Below, one piece after another: positions 17,624-26,385 of a stretch of 64,000 nucleotides of DNA (the first letter of the stretch is position 1; each line of letters starts with the position of its first letter). This stretch comes from Streptomyces polyasparticus (GTDB taxonomy: Bacteria > Actinomycetota > Actinomycetes > Streptomycetales > Streptomycetaceae): positions 124,001-188,000 of the forward strand of contig NZ_JACTVJ010000005.1 in assembly GCF_014493765.1 (NCBI RefSeq), written 5' to 3'. The notes under the pieces are model-generated. The model saw only the letters and a list, made by a program, of their open reading frames with translations, was not told where the DNA came from and did not search any database. Both the position numbers and the translations under genes were made by a program.

Positions 17624-18536
17624 GTGTCCCCATGTACCTCGTCCAGCGTGACGGCATATGGGCTTGCCTCCCACTACCGGAAGCCCGGAGATAGGCCCAT
17701 CAGCCACGAGTCCGACGAGTACCTCGCGCGCAAAGAGCGCGTCGCGAAGGATTCCGAAGATCATGGTTTCCACGTCGCTTTCGAGTCGCAGACCGCCGAC
17801 GGACACGCACGCCTCGACGTGCACGTCAGTGGAGCCAACGGCATCGTCCTGGGCTATGAGCCTCAGCTGAGCATCCAGACGGCCCACGGAATGCGTACGC
17901 GAGAGGGATTCCGGCGCCGCGCCGGGATTCAATCGGTCTGGGACTTCGTCGACTCTGACCACGCCGGAATCGGCACCGTCCCCCCACGTCCGCACGCCCA
18001 ACCTGCCGGCCTCCGTCATACGGGTGCAGAAGAACCCCATCGCGGTCCGGGACGGCAACTTCGTCCTGGAGGAAGGCCAGTGCAGCCAAGACGGCGCGCT
18101 CACCCGGTGGGCGGAGAAGCTCTGCGATCCGGAGAACCCCACTGATTCCGGGTTCTGCGGGGGCTGGCACCGCGTCCTCGTGCCCGCCCATCAGTCGAGC
18201 AGCTTCACCGGGGAAGGCGGTCTGACCCTGACCCGGTTCGTCGCCGAAGCAGCGGCAGGTGAGCGGGTCCCGTTCCAGCGGAGCGGGCACCACGGTTGGC
18301 TTCCCGCACAGCAGTGGCAGCAGTACATCGCGGCGAACGGGCCCATCCTGGACGACAAAGAGCGCCGGCCATCCATACGAAAGGGAGACCGTCGTGACAC
18401 GTGCCCCGAGGACCGGCGGCTTCGGAAGCGCGGGCTGAACCGAAGCAGAGGCGTGGCAGCCGCTCGATCGTCCTCGAGTCCCGCCCGCGGGAGGCGGAGG
18501 CCGCCAGGCTTCCGGTCGACGCGATGGGTCAAGTGA
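17624..18536 (+). pseudogene. CoiA-like competence/nuclease-domain protein, 5'-truncated and frameshifted
   Basis: The first frame reads HYRKPGDRPISHESDEYLARKERVAKDSEDHG, then FESQTADGHARLDVHVSG-GYEPQLSIQ, resembling the PD-(D/E)xK-like region of actinobacterial CoiA-family proteins. After a run of six C (17980-17985) the homology moves to the +1 frame (RTPNLPASVIRVQ, NGQCS-type cysteine region CSQDGALTRWAEKLC, CGGWHRVLVPAHQ, HHGWLPAQQWQQYI). The 5' end is missing at the IS3 border (17602). One slip in a homopolymer plus an IS insertion account for the damage. Assignment is by remembered family patterns, so the name is tentative. Confidence 0.6.
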
Positions 18537-18816
18537 TCACGTTCTGCCGCTTCGGGTGCGGCCAACCCGCAAGCCTTCCAGGTCCAGAAGGGCTGCCCGA
18601 GCACTTCTCCTGCCGCAGGAAACATGAGGCGTGATCGACTGCGATCGGCTGCCTCAGCCACACGTCAGCGCATGCAGGTGATCGTGAACGTCGATCCGCG
18701 CCAGTTCCCGCCGCACTCGATCGTTGGGGCCAAGTCTGGCGTCATCTCGGCCCCACAACGAAAGCCTCCGTCGATACAGCCGACGGGGGGCGACCTCAGC
18801 CACAGCTGTCACACCC
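18537..18816. other. Gap after the CoiA-like pseudogene, no firm gene
   Basis: A short plus-strand segment to 18634 encodes VITFCRFGCGQPAS...EHFSCRRKH, a possible small zinc-binding (CxxxC) tail, but without a supported start. The remainder shows no feature I recognise. Confidence 0.25.
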
Positions 18817-19046
18817 GTGTCACCAACACCGTTGACGCGCCTGGACCACCAAGACCAAACCTGCGCGAACGGCGCCGAACTGGACCACGTGGACGTCAGA
18901 AGGCGGTTCTGCCTACCTGTGCCAGGTCGCGCCCAGGGAGGGGCCCAGGGAGGGGCCCAGGATCAGGACGGGGGCGTCCTCGGGGCCGTCGAAGCGGTAT
19001 TGCAGGGTGTTCACGGGTGTCTCACTCACGCCCTGCACGCTCTCAT
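18817..19046 (-). repeat. Displaced pcaL 5' end joined to sequence X (candidate attR)
   Basis: 19030 to 18917 (minus) is the start of a second pcaL: GTG, SETPVNTLQYRFDGPEDAPVL cut at 38 codons, ending TWHR and a stop. Only 3 of 38 codons end in A/T, the host norm. An internal 12-bp duplication (CCAGGGAGGGGC) repeats PSLG. From 18817 to 18914 it is joined to a ~100-bp sequence X that is repeated, with the same junction, at 33485-33583. Same orientation as intact pcaL 7 kb away. Confidence 0.75.
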
Positions 19047-19385
19047 ATCTCGCGGCGGCCCATGTCGGGGGCGGTGAGGATACGGGACGGGTCAGGTGAA
19101 AGACGGCCGGGTACGCGCGCGGGATCGCTTTCCGGCAGTGTCCTCCAAAGAGACCGAACTCGCCTGCGGTACCTCGCCCTGAGCACCCGGCCGTTGGAGC
19201 CGGACCGGGCGCCCGCCTGGACGGCAACGCCGCCAAGACGGTTCCTCCCGAGGTCCTGTATGCCGATGTGGCACTCCTCGGCCCGGCCTGGCGCCAGGGC
19301 GATCGGCCCGCAGACGCGAATGCCGTAGGAGAACATGCCGTCGGTCACCTTCGTGCCGTATGCCTGAGGAACGGAGCAAGGGACG

Positions 19386-20078
19386 GTGGCGGTGGCGGTG
19401 AAGCAGATATGCGGGGCCGTGGCGACGGCGGTTTCGGTGGCTGTCCTGGTGCCGGTGCTCGTGGCGGCCCCGGCCGTGGCGGCTCCCGCGCGGTGCGGAG
19501 CGGCCACCGGGCCGTACCAGCGACAGCTTGAGGCGCAGCTGAAGCTGTCGGTGGACGGGCGGCAGTCGGCGGCGGACTGCGCAGCGATCCGCTCGTTCCA
19601 GGCGAAGTACGGGGTGCGCCCCACCGATGGGTATGCGGGGCTGGCCACGTACCGGCAACTCCTGGTGGTCCAGGCAGGCAAGAATCCGAACGCGGCCGGA
19701 AAGTGCCCCGTCCGCCCCAGGCAGAAGGTGGCCTGCGTCGATCTGAGCAGACAGCTCACCTGGGTTCAGCGGGGCAAGAAGATCGTCTTCGCGCCGGTCC
19801 CGGTCCGGACAGGGCGTGACGGTATGGAGACCAGGCCGGGTTGGCACCGTGTCTACTGGAAGAACCGGCACCAGATCTCAACGGTCTACAACAACGCGCC
19901 CATGCCGTATGCGCAGTTCTTCGACGGCGGCCAGGCGTTTCACGGGTCGTACACCGATCTGTTCTCCGGTGGCTCCCACGGCTGCGTCAATATGCGCAAG
20001 GTGGACGCCGCACGGCTGTGGAACGTGCTGAGGGTCGGCGACCTGGTCTATGTGTGGGGCCGCAAGCCGGGCACCTGA
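19386..20078 (+). CDS. Secreted L,D-transpeptidase with peptidoglycan-binding domain
   Basis: 230 aa, starting at GTG 19386 after a GGAG...AAGGGA leader. Signal peptide to about residue 33 (VAVLVPVLVAAPAVAAPA). A PG_binding_1-like domain follows (LKLSVDGRQSAADCAAIRSFQAKYGVRPTDG), then a YkuD catalytic domain with FHGSYTDLFSGGSHGCVNM: the His-Gly pair and the active Cys are intact (near residue 205). It would form 3-3 crosslinks or attach proteins to peptidoglycan outside the membrane. Two extra cysteines (CPVRPRQKVAC) suggest a disulfide. First gene right of the candidate island. Confidence 0.88.
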   Translation: MAVAVKQICGAVATAVSVAVLVPVLVAAPAVAAPARCGAATGPYQRQLEAQLKLSVDGRQSAADCAAIRSFQAKYGVRPTDGYAGLATYRQLLVVQAGKNPNAAGKCPVRPRQKVACVDLSRQLTWVQRGKKIVFAPVPVRTGRDGMETRPGWHRVYWKNRHQISTVYNNAPMPYAQFFDGGQAFHGSYTDLFSGGSHGCVNMRKVDAARLWNVLRVGDLVYVWGRKPGT

Positions 20079-20108
20079 GCACAGGAGCCTGGTGTCAGGA
20101 GCCAAGTG

Positions 20109-21284
20109 TCAGAAGAGTGTTGCGCCGAGGTCCTGGCCGGGGCGGGCGCCGGGCAGGACGTAACAGACGGCCGAACCGCGGTGCACCACGAAGGGGCTCA
20201 GATCGTCCTCTGTGCCCAGGCGTTGCTGAACGCGCACAAAGAGCGCGGGATCCCGCATGAAGGCGAGGAAGAGCAGCCCCTGGTCGTCCGGGCCGTTGTC
20301 GTACGAGTAGCCGCGGCGCAGCATGCGGGCTCCACCGTCCAACCTGGGGTTGGCGGCCCTGACATGGGCGCGCGCGGGAATCACGTAGCGACCCTCGGGT
20401 GTCTTGGTGAACAGATCCACCTCGTCGTGCTCCCGTTGCCGCCCGAGTGGCGCTCCGCTGGCGCGCCTGCGCCCGATGGCCTCCTCCTGGCGTTCGCGTC
20501 CGAGATCCGTGAACGCGGCGATGCGCATGTGGATGCGGCGTACGACGCAGAAGGTGCCATCGCTGCCGGGGCCTTCCTTCAGCCAGACCCACCGCTCGCA
20601 CTCGGCGGCGTCGAGCGTCGCCGTGCCGTCCTTGAAGCCGAAGAAGTTGCGCGGAGTCTCCCCGTCCGTGACAGGCGGCAGGAAGCCGGGCTGCCGCCAA
20701 CGGGTCCGCAGGACCCCGTCGGCAAGTCTGGTGAGGATGCCGGCCACGACCGCGACGGTCCACGCGTCGTCCGCGCACACCTGAACGAGTACGTCGCCGC
20801 CGCTGCTCCCAGGGTCGAGCCGGTCGCCGGGCAGCGGCGGGAGCCCGCGCAGCTGTGCGGGGACGGACAGCCCGCCCAGCCGTTCCGGCAGCCCCGGGCC
20901 GATACCCACGGTCACGGTGAGCCGGGCCTGCCGCGCCCGCTCAAGGCCCGGCTCGGCGCTGCCGCCGTCGCCGTCCTCGGTGGCCGTGGCGAGGACGCGG
21001 GTCCAGCGGCTGAGTACGGCGCGCAGGGTCTTCACCCCGGCCCGCCCGCGTTGAGCGGGGGAAAGGTCGTAAGCGGTCAGGAGCACCGAACCCTGCTGGC
21101 GGGTCGTCACCCCAGCCTGCCGGGCGCCGTGGAAGGGGACTCCGTCGGGGCCCGGCGTCCTGCCATCCTGCCGTGCGGGCCGGTCGCACCCGGCGGCGAG
21201 CGCTGCGGTCAGCGCCCCGGCGCCGGTCAGTACGGTGCGCCGGGCCGGTACGGATGGCAGATCCGAGGGGCTCCCGGCACGCAT
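20109..21284 (-). CDS. Tat-exported Dyp-type haem peroxidase (EfeB-like)
   Basis: 391 aa from ATG 21284 (GAAGG ten bases upstream; GTG 21293 lacks spacing). The N-terminus carries a twin-arginine signal (PARRTVLTGAGALTAALAAGC), also offering a lipobox-like AAGC. The family hallmarks are present: GxxDG-type NFFGFKDGT with the distal Asp, VRRIHMRIAAF with the proximal haem His, and the distal Arg in RRGYSYDNG. It oxidises dyes, phenolics or porphyrin outside the cytoplasm. No efeU/efeO partner is adjacent, so a role in iron uptake is not supported. Divergent from the beta-helix gene. Confidence 0.9.
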   Translation of the reverse strand: MRAGSPSDLPSVPARRTVLTGAGALTAALAAGCDRPARQDGRTPGPDGVPFHGARQAGVTTRQQGSVLLTAYDLSPAQRGRAGVKTLRAVLSRWTRVLATATEDGDGGSAEPGLERARQARLTVTVGIGPGLPERLGGLSVPAQLRGLPPLPGDRLDPGSSGGDVLVQVCADDAWTVAVVAGILTRLADGVLRTRWRQPGFLPPVTDGETPRNFFGFKDGTATLDAAECERWVWLKEGPGSDGTFCVVRRIHMRIAAFTDLGRERQEEAIGRRRASGAPLGRQREHDEVDLFTKTPEGRYVIPARAHVRAANPRLDGGARMLRRGYSYDNGPDDQGLLFLAFMRDPALFVRVQQRLGTEDDLSPFVVHRGSAVCYVLPGARPGQDLGATLF

Positions 21285-21361
21285 GGATCTCACCCTTCAC
21301 GGAACTCTCGAACGTGTCATTCCACGTTCTCTTCGCGAACGGGACGATACACCTGTCTTTC

Positions 21362-22717
21362 ATGACACCAACTTCCCTTCCCTGCCTGCCGGAACGCTCC
21401 GGCAGACGCACCGTGACAGCGGTTCTTCTCGCGGCTCTTTGCTGTGCGGCCACGGCCTGCGGCACCGCCACGGAGGGAGAGGGCAAGGCGCGCCCCGACT
21501 CCGCAGGGCCTGTCACCATTGAGGTGCCGCAGGATGCGCCGACCATCCAACAGGCCGTGGACGCTGCCCGCCCCGGCGATCTGGTCCTGGTATCCCCCGG
21601 CGTGTACCGGGAGAGCGTCACGGTCGCCACCCCCCGGGTGGTGCTGCGCGGCACCGACCGGTCGAGGGTGGTCGTCGACGGCGAGTTCCGCCGGTCCAAC
21701 GGCATCACCGTCACGGGCGCCGCCTCCGCCGTCGAGAATCTGACGGTGCGCAACAACCTGGCCAACGGGCTGCTGTTCACCGGCGTCACAGACGAGGCGC
21801 GCCAAGGCGCGGGCGCGGGCGGCTCCGCGTACGACCCCCTGGATCCCGAGGAGTTCCCACCCCTGCGAGGGTTTCGCGCGTCGTACATCACGGCCTACAA
21901 CAACGCCCTCTACGGCATCTACGCCTTCGACGCGCGCGACGGCATCATCGAGCACTCCTATGCCTCGGGGCACGCCGATTCCGGGATCTACGTCGGCCAG
22001 TGCGACCCGTGCCACACCCTGGTACGCCACAACACGGCCGAGCACAACGCCGTCGGGATCGAGGTCACCAACGCCTCACAGCGGCTGTTCCTGCTGGGCA
22101 ACCGTGCCGCCCGCAACCGTGTGGGCATGACGCTCAACTCCAATGATCTGGAGGCGCTGGGGCCGCAGCACGCAGCCGTCGTCGCCGGGAACGCCCTCGC
22201 CGACAACAACGACGACCGCAGCCCCGAACAGGCCGACGGCGGCTTCGGTATCGGGCTCGGGGTGGGCGGCGGCGAGGGCAACCGCTTCGAGCGCAATCTG
22301 ATCACCGGGAACAGGTCCGCCGGAATGCTGTTGCGGGATGTCCAGGGCTACCCGGTGCGCCGGAACACCGTGCGCGGCAACATGATCACCGGCAATGGCG
22401 CCGCTCTGGTGCTGGCTGCGCCGCACACGGCGGGCAACTGCTTCCGGGACAACCACGCACCCGGCAGCCGGCCCGCCTGGCTCACCGAGCCGGCCTCCTG
22501 CGGCACCCCCGACCGGCCGCTGCCCCGCCCCGGCGCCGCCGCCCCGGTCGTGGCGCCGCCCGGCGTCTCCTTCCGCGAGGTCGCGCCGCCGCCCGCTCAG
22601 CCGGGGATGCCGGGCGCCGCTTCCGCCCGGCCCCGTGCGGCGGTGGGTCTGCCGGGGCGGGTGGATCCCGCTGCGTTCGGGTTGCCTTCCTCCGCGTCGG
22701 CGGTGCCCGCGCAGTGA
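21362..22717 (+). CDS. Putative lipoprotein with right-handed parallel beta-helix (NosD-like)
   Basis: 451 aa from ATG 21362; GTG 21413 is an alternative that starts directly at the hydrophobic TAVLLAALCCAATAC, a lipobox-like end. The body has many PbH1 repeats: IQQAVDAARPGDLVLVSPGVYRE (the usual entry motif of pectin-lyase folds), NGITVTGAASAVENLTVRNN, then repeated N-asparagine ladders (HNTAEHNAVGIEV, RNTVRGNMITGN). Two Cys in GQCDPCHT may bind metal or form a disulfide. The C-terminal ~70 residues are Pro/Ala-rich. Likely an extracellular carbohydrate-binding or lyase-like protein; no catalytic residues are assignable. Confidence 0.75.
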   Translation: MTPTSLPCLPERSGRRTVTAVLLAALCCAATACGTATEGEGKARPDSAGPVTIEVPQDAPTIQQAVDAARPGDLVLVSPGVYRESVTVATPRVVLRGTDRSRVVVDGEFRRSNGITVTGAASAVENLTVRNNLANGLLFTGVTDEARQGAGAGGSAYDPLDPEEFPPLRGFRASYITAYNNALYGIYAFDARDGIIEHSYASGHADSGIYVGQCDPCHTLVRHNTAEHNAVGIEVTNASQRLFLLGNRAARNRVGMTLNSNDLEALGPQHAAVVAGNALADNNDDRSPEQADGGFGIGLGVGGGEGNRFERNLITGNRSAGMLLRDVQGYPVRRNTVRGNMITGNGAALVLAAPHTAGNCFRDNHAPGSRPAWLTEPASCGTPDRPLPRPGAAAPVVAPPGVSFREVAPPPAQPGMPGAASARPRAAVGLPGRVDPAAFGLPSSASAVPAQ

Positions 22718-22745
22718 GCGCGTGTGCCTCAACCTGCAGTCGCGG

Positions 22746-23552
22746 TCAGTGGTTCTTCCACGGTTCGCCGGGAACACCGGTGCGCAGTCGGGCCGCGCCG
22801 AAGTCGACGGTCAGCGGCTGCCCGCTCCCGGTGAGCATCTCGACGCGGCGCAGTCCGCCGTCCCGGTCGATCCAGTAGGTGAGCGGAGACCGGGCACGGG
22901 GGCGCTGCGCGGACTTGAGCCGCACGGACTTGCCCGGGGCGGGTCTCGGACCCGAGAAGACCCCGTGGTCGCGGCCGTCGATGCGCTCGTTCCGCAGCCA
23001 CATCGGCCCCGACTGCGTAAGGAGTTGGGCGTTGTCGGGGCGGTCGGCCGCCAAGGACAGGGACAGCCGGAGCGCCGTGTCGAGCGGGTCGGAGGTGTAG
23101 TGGCGGGGCGTCCACGCGATCCCCGGTTCCCGCACCGCCGCGGCCACGGCCGCCGGTTGCACCGGCGCGGCCCCACGCGTGCCGGGCGCCAGGGCGAGGC
23201 CGCCGAGGTCCCAGGCGACCAGTCCCCGGTCCCGGCCCGCCCCGGCACCGGCCGTCCCGTCGAGCACATACGAGCCGACGGCCCGGTGCTTGCGGTAGTC
23301 GACGGTCCCGCGCACCAGCACGGTGCCGTCGCCTGAAGGCACCCGTACCGTGACCTCGGCGGGGCTCGTCTCGTACACCCGGAATCGGGCCAGGGCCATG
23401 CGCTGCGCCTCGTCGACGGTGACCGGACGCGGCTCGGCACCCGGCTCCGCGGCGGCGAACGCGAGCGCTCCGGCCAGGGCGGCAGCCGCGCCGGACACCA
23501 CCCACAGCAGAGTGCGGCGACCAGGGCGGAAGACGCCCGGGGGGATACGCAT
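22746..23552 (-). CDS. Uncharacterised membrane-anchored exported protein
   Basis: 268 aa. One N-terminal transmembrane or signal segment (RTLLWVVSGAAAALAGALAFAAA) after a short basic cytoplasmic tail, then ~230 extracytoplasmic residues. The pattern (EVTVRVPSGDGTVLVRGTVDY, GPMWLRNERIDG, LTYWIDRDGGLRRVEM) is reminiscent of LolA/LppX-like beta-sheet lipoprotein carriers, but I do not recognise a named family. Same strand as the upstream SdrD-like gene, but a strong terminator (23625-23670) separates them. Converges on the beta-helix gene with 28 bp between. Confidence 0.65.
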   Translation of the reverse strand: MRIPPGVFRPGRRTLLWVVSGAAAALAGALAFAAAEPGAEPRPVTVDEAQRMALARFRVYETSPAEVTVRVPSGDGTVLVRGTVDYRKHRAVGSYVLDGTAGAGAGRDRGLVAWDLGGLALAPGTRGAAPVQPAAVAAAVREPGIAWTPRHYTSDPLDTALRLSLSLAADRPDNAQLLTQSGPMWLRNERIDGRDHGVFSGPRPAPGKSVRLKSAQRPRARSPLTYWIDRDGGLRRVEMLTGSGQPLTVDFGAARLRTGVPGEPWKNH

Positions 23553-23624
23553 GGATGGTGCCTTTCTTACGGGTCGCGTCGTGCAGGTCCTGGTCTACAG
23601 GTCCTGAGGATCTTTCGATCTTGT

Positions 23625-23670
23625 GCCGATGGACCGTTCCCCGGTCACGACCGGGGAACGGTCCATCGGC
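23625..23670 (-). terminator. Strong hairpin terminator after the SdrD-like gene
   Basis: A perfect 21-bp stem (GCCGATGGACCGTTCCCCGG T / complement) with a four-base loop CACG, 28 bp beyond the stop at 23698. Among the strongest hairpins in the window. Confidence 0.85.
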
Positions 23671-23697
23671 GCTTTCACCCCGAGGGAACCGCCCGCG

Positions 23698-26337
23698 CTA
23701 CTTCTTGGCGGGCTCACCGCGCTTGTTGGACAGCGTGACCACCTTCCCGAGCCCCGCTCCCGCGTTCCCCGCGGTCAGAAGGTACGGGCCCGACACGCGT
23801 TTCGCGGGCATGAGGTAGCCCTCCGGTACGGCGGTCTCCTGCACGTAGTACGTCGCACCGGCCCGCAGTGAGTCGAAGGTGCAGCGTCCACGCCGGTCGG
23901 TCGCGCAGGCCGCACCCACCCGGGTGTCCCTGGACACACCGGAAGTCTGCAGTCCGCTCAGGCCGTTCGTCTCCCGCCAGAGCTGGAACACCGCGCCGGG
24001 AAGCGCCCTGCCCGAGATCGCGTCCTTCTTGGCCACCGTCAGCCGTACGTCCTGGAAGAAGCCGAAGTCGTACGTGTGGTTGTCCTCGCCAGGCCCGCCG
24101 GTGGTGAGGGTGATCTGGGGGTAGCGGCCGCCGGCCGGAACCCTTCCCTTGTTGTCGATGAAGGCGTTGCCGCCCGCATCGGCTTTGGTGATGTTCCAGC
24201 GGTACAGCGGTCCGCCGTCCGCGTAGTCCGCGGGATGGTCCAGCTTCACCGTGTACTGGGTGTCCGGCTTGAGCCCGCCGTCCACGTTCGAGTCGTCGAA
24301 GTAGTACTCGCCGCGGCCGGTGGTCTTCGTGGTGCCGACCAGCTTTCCTGCCGCGTCGTAGAGATGCACGGTCGCCCCGGGCACCGGGCGCTCGCCCGGA
24401 TCCTGGATTCCGTCCTTGTCGACGTCGTACCAGACGCGGTTGCCGATCTGCAGCGGGGCCTGGTCGCAGAGCAGTTCCAGGTCGGCGAGTCCGTTGCCCT
24501 TGCCGAACAGGCCGGCGTCCCAGGGGGGCGAGTCGACGAGCGTGATGGCGCCCGCGACCGAGCCGTCGGTGTTGTCGTATTCCCGGGCGCCCTGTTGGAA
24601 CGCGTTGTTGTCGAACGGGTCGAAGACCGTGCTCCACATCCGGTCGTACCCCGGCTGCAGCACCGTGCCGCCGGTTCCGGTCTGCTCATGGAACGCGTCG
24701 AACAGTTCCGTGATGTCGTTGTAGAACTCGCCGTTGCCGGGTCCGAGATCGTTGTCCGGGAAAGCACCGGTGAGCGAACCGCACTTCGCGTTGGACTCCA
24801 ACGTGAAGGAGCCGCCCGTTGCGCAGGCGCGCAGGAGGTCGCCGCCGGCGACCGCGGTGACCTGCGTGGTGCCGCCCGGCACCCGGGTCGAGTTGCCTTG
24901 CATGTCGGCGTACCGGTCGCGGAGCGCGATGACCAGGTCGCCGTTGTCCGAGATCTCGATGTTGGAGAGCATCGGCTGCGGCGCGCTGGTGAACCGGAAG
25001 TCGTTCATCTGCGGTACGCGCTCGTTCCACGCCTCCCACAGGGCGCTGAGCCGACCGCCCAGCCGCTCCTGGCAGGGGAGCACTCCCCCGGCCTTGAAGC
25101 GGTAGGTGCAACCGCGCGGGTAGTCGAGACCGAAGTCGAACAGCGGTGTGAATCCGGATCCCGTGAAGGTGAAGACGAAGCCCCGCATCTTCGAGGGGTC
25201 GCCGGAGGTGGCGGTGGCGGTGACCGTGGTCTCCGCACCGCAGACACCGCCGACGAGCACCCGCTTGCCGCGCACACCGATACCGAACGGGTGCCACTCG
25301 CCCACACATCCGGCGGCGGGCCGGGGGATGGCGAACGAACTGGGGCTGCCTGCGGTGACCGCGTCGCCCGCGCCGATGACCGGAACGGTGTACAGCTTGG
25401 AGTCGTTGAGGTTCACGGCGTACAGCGTCTTGCCGTCGCCGGAGACGTCCACATCGCCGATTCCCTCGCGGCCCACCTTCGGGTAGATCGCGTCGTCGGC
25501 GAGGTAGGCGCCGTCGGCTCCGGGAGTGTGCGCGGTGAGCGTGCCCGGGAGTGTGGCGAAAGTACTGATCCCGGTTCCGGAAGTGTTGTAGCGATAGATC
25601 GCGTTCTTCGCCCCTGCGGGCCCGTACTCGGTGTGCCGCTTGACGTACGTGCCGAGGAAGACGTTGCCGGTGCGGTCGGTGCCGAGACCGTAGACCGCGC
25701 CCTGATCGCCGGTGGCGGTCCTGCGGGTGACGGTTCCGCCCGGGGGTGTGTCACCCAGCTTGCCGCCGAAGGTCATCACTCCGGCCCGGTCCTTGACATC
25801 TCCCTTGGAGAGCCCGCAGCTGACCAGGTCGGGGTTCTCCTGGCAGTACTCGGTGGGGCTCCAGAAGCCCGTGGTGTACGAGATGTTCTTCCCGCCGGAC
25901 ACGTCGACGAACTCTTCGTTGCTGCTCAGCGCGGTGGGCGCGCCGCTCAGCCCCTGCGCCGACGCAAGGGCGGGAAACAGGGTGCCGGTCTGCGGATTGA
26001 CCACCTGGACCCGGTACCGGCCACCGGTCAGCGCCGTGCCGGCCGGGGTGAACGAGACGGTTCCGTCAGCTCCGGTCGTACCGGTGACGGTCCGTCCGGC
26101 GTCGTCCGTCATCCGTACCGTGACCTTGGAAATGCCCGGTTCCAGCACCTCGTCCCAGGTCCCGTTCGCGTTCACTGCTCGGATGACGCGCACCGTCACG
26201 GTGCCGTCTCCGGGGGCGGCGGCCTGTGCCGACGGTGCGGTACCCGCGGCGCCGAGGAGGACAGCGGTCGCGGTCACCACCGACAGGCTCCAGACGGCAG
26301 GTCTGCCACGCGGTCGGGACTGTACAGATCGATCCAC
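23698..26337 (-). CDS. Large secreted SdrD-B/SpaA-domain surface protein
   Basis: 879 aa from GTG 26337, chosen because AGGTGAGGA (26343-26351) precedes it and a hairpin lies further upstream; a start at 26385 would put coding sequence through that hairpin. Signal peptide with RGRPAVWSLSVVTATAVLLGAAGT, cleaved after AQAAA. A first Ig-like region (~30-120), a long propeller-like central part (YGLGTDRTGNVFLGTYV, GIGDVDVSGDGKTLYAVN), an SdrD-B domain (IGNRVWYDVDKDGIQDPGE, Ca-binding DxDxDG type) near residue 620-740, and a C-terminal SpaA-like prealbumin domain (AVFQLWRETNG, YVQETAVPEGYLM). No LPxTG or membrane tail, so it is released or bound non-covalently. Adhesin-like role inferred. Confidence 0.82.
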   Translation of the reverse strand: MDRSVQSRPRGRPAVWSLSVVTATAVLLGAAGTAPSAQAAAPGDGTVTVRVIRAVNANGTWDEVLEPGISKVTVRMTDDAGRTVTGTTGADGTVSFTPAGTALTGGRYRVQVVNPQTGTLFPALASAQGLSGAPTALSSNEEFVDVSGGKNISYTTGFWSPTEYCQENPDLVSCGLSKGDVKDRAGVMTFGGKLGDTPPGGTVTRRTATGDQGAVYGLGTDRTGNVFLGTYVKRHTEYGPAGAKNAIYRYNTSGTGISTFATLPGTLTAHTPGADGAYLADDAIYPKVGREGIGDVDVSGDGKTLYAVNLNDSKLYTVPVIGAGDAVTAGSPSSFAIPRPAAGCVGEWHPFGIGVRGKRVLVGGVCGAETTVTATATSGDPSKMRGFVFTFTGSGFTPLFDFGLDYPRGCTYRFKAGGVLPCQERLGGRLSALWEAWNERVPQMNDFRFTSAPQPMLSNIEISDNGDLVIALRDRYADMQGNSTRVPGGTTQVTAVAGGDLLRACATGGSFTLESNAKCGSLTGAFPDNDLGPGNGEFYNDITELFDAFHEQTGTGGTVLQPGYDRMWSTVFDPFDNNAFQQGAREYDNTDGSVAGAITLVDSPPWDAGLFGKGNGLADLELLCDQAPLQIGNRVWYDVDKDGIQDPGERPVPGATVHLYDAAGKLVGTTKTTGRGEYYFDDSNVDGGLKPDTQYTVKLDHPADYADGGPLYRWNITKADAGGNAFIDNKGRVPAGGRYPQITLTTGGPGEDNHTYDFGFFQDVRLTVAKKDAISGRALPGAVFQLWRETNGLSGLQTSGVSRDTRVGAACATDRRGRCTFDSLRAGATYYVQETAVPEGYLMPAKRVSGPYLLTAGNAGAGLGKVVTLSNKRGEPAKK

Positions 26338-26363
26338 GCCGATCCTCACCTCTTCTGAAAGAG

Positions 26364-26383
26364 GGCTCTCTGTCTCGAGAGCC
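26364..26383 (-). promoter_or_regulatory. Leader inverted repeat upstream of the SdrD-like gene
   Basis: GGCTCTC-TGTCTC-GAGAGCC, 7-bp arms and a six-base loop, lies ~13 bp before the Shine-Dalgarno sequence. It could be an operator or an mRNA hairpin. Moderate evidence only. Confidence 0.35.
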
Positions 26384-26385
26384 AC

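Noticed and set aside
18401-18634. Small gene with a CxxxC motif
   Set aside because: The upstream part is a different frame of the CoiA-like pseudogene and no start with a ribosome site supports the tail alone.
24076-26358. A 760-codon open frame opposite the SdrD-like gene
   Set aside because: Antisense shadow: the minus strand has a signal peptide, named domains and a terminator; this frame has none.
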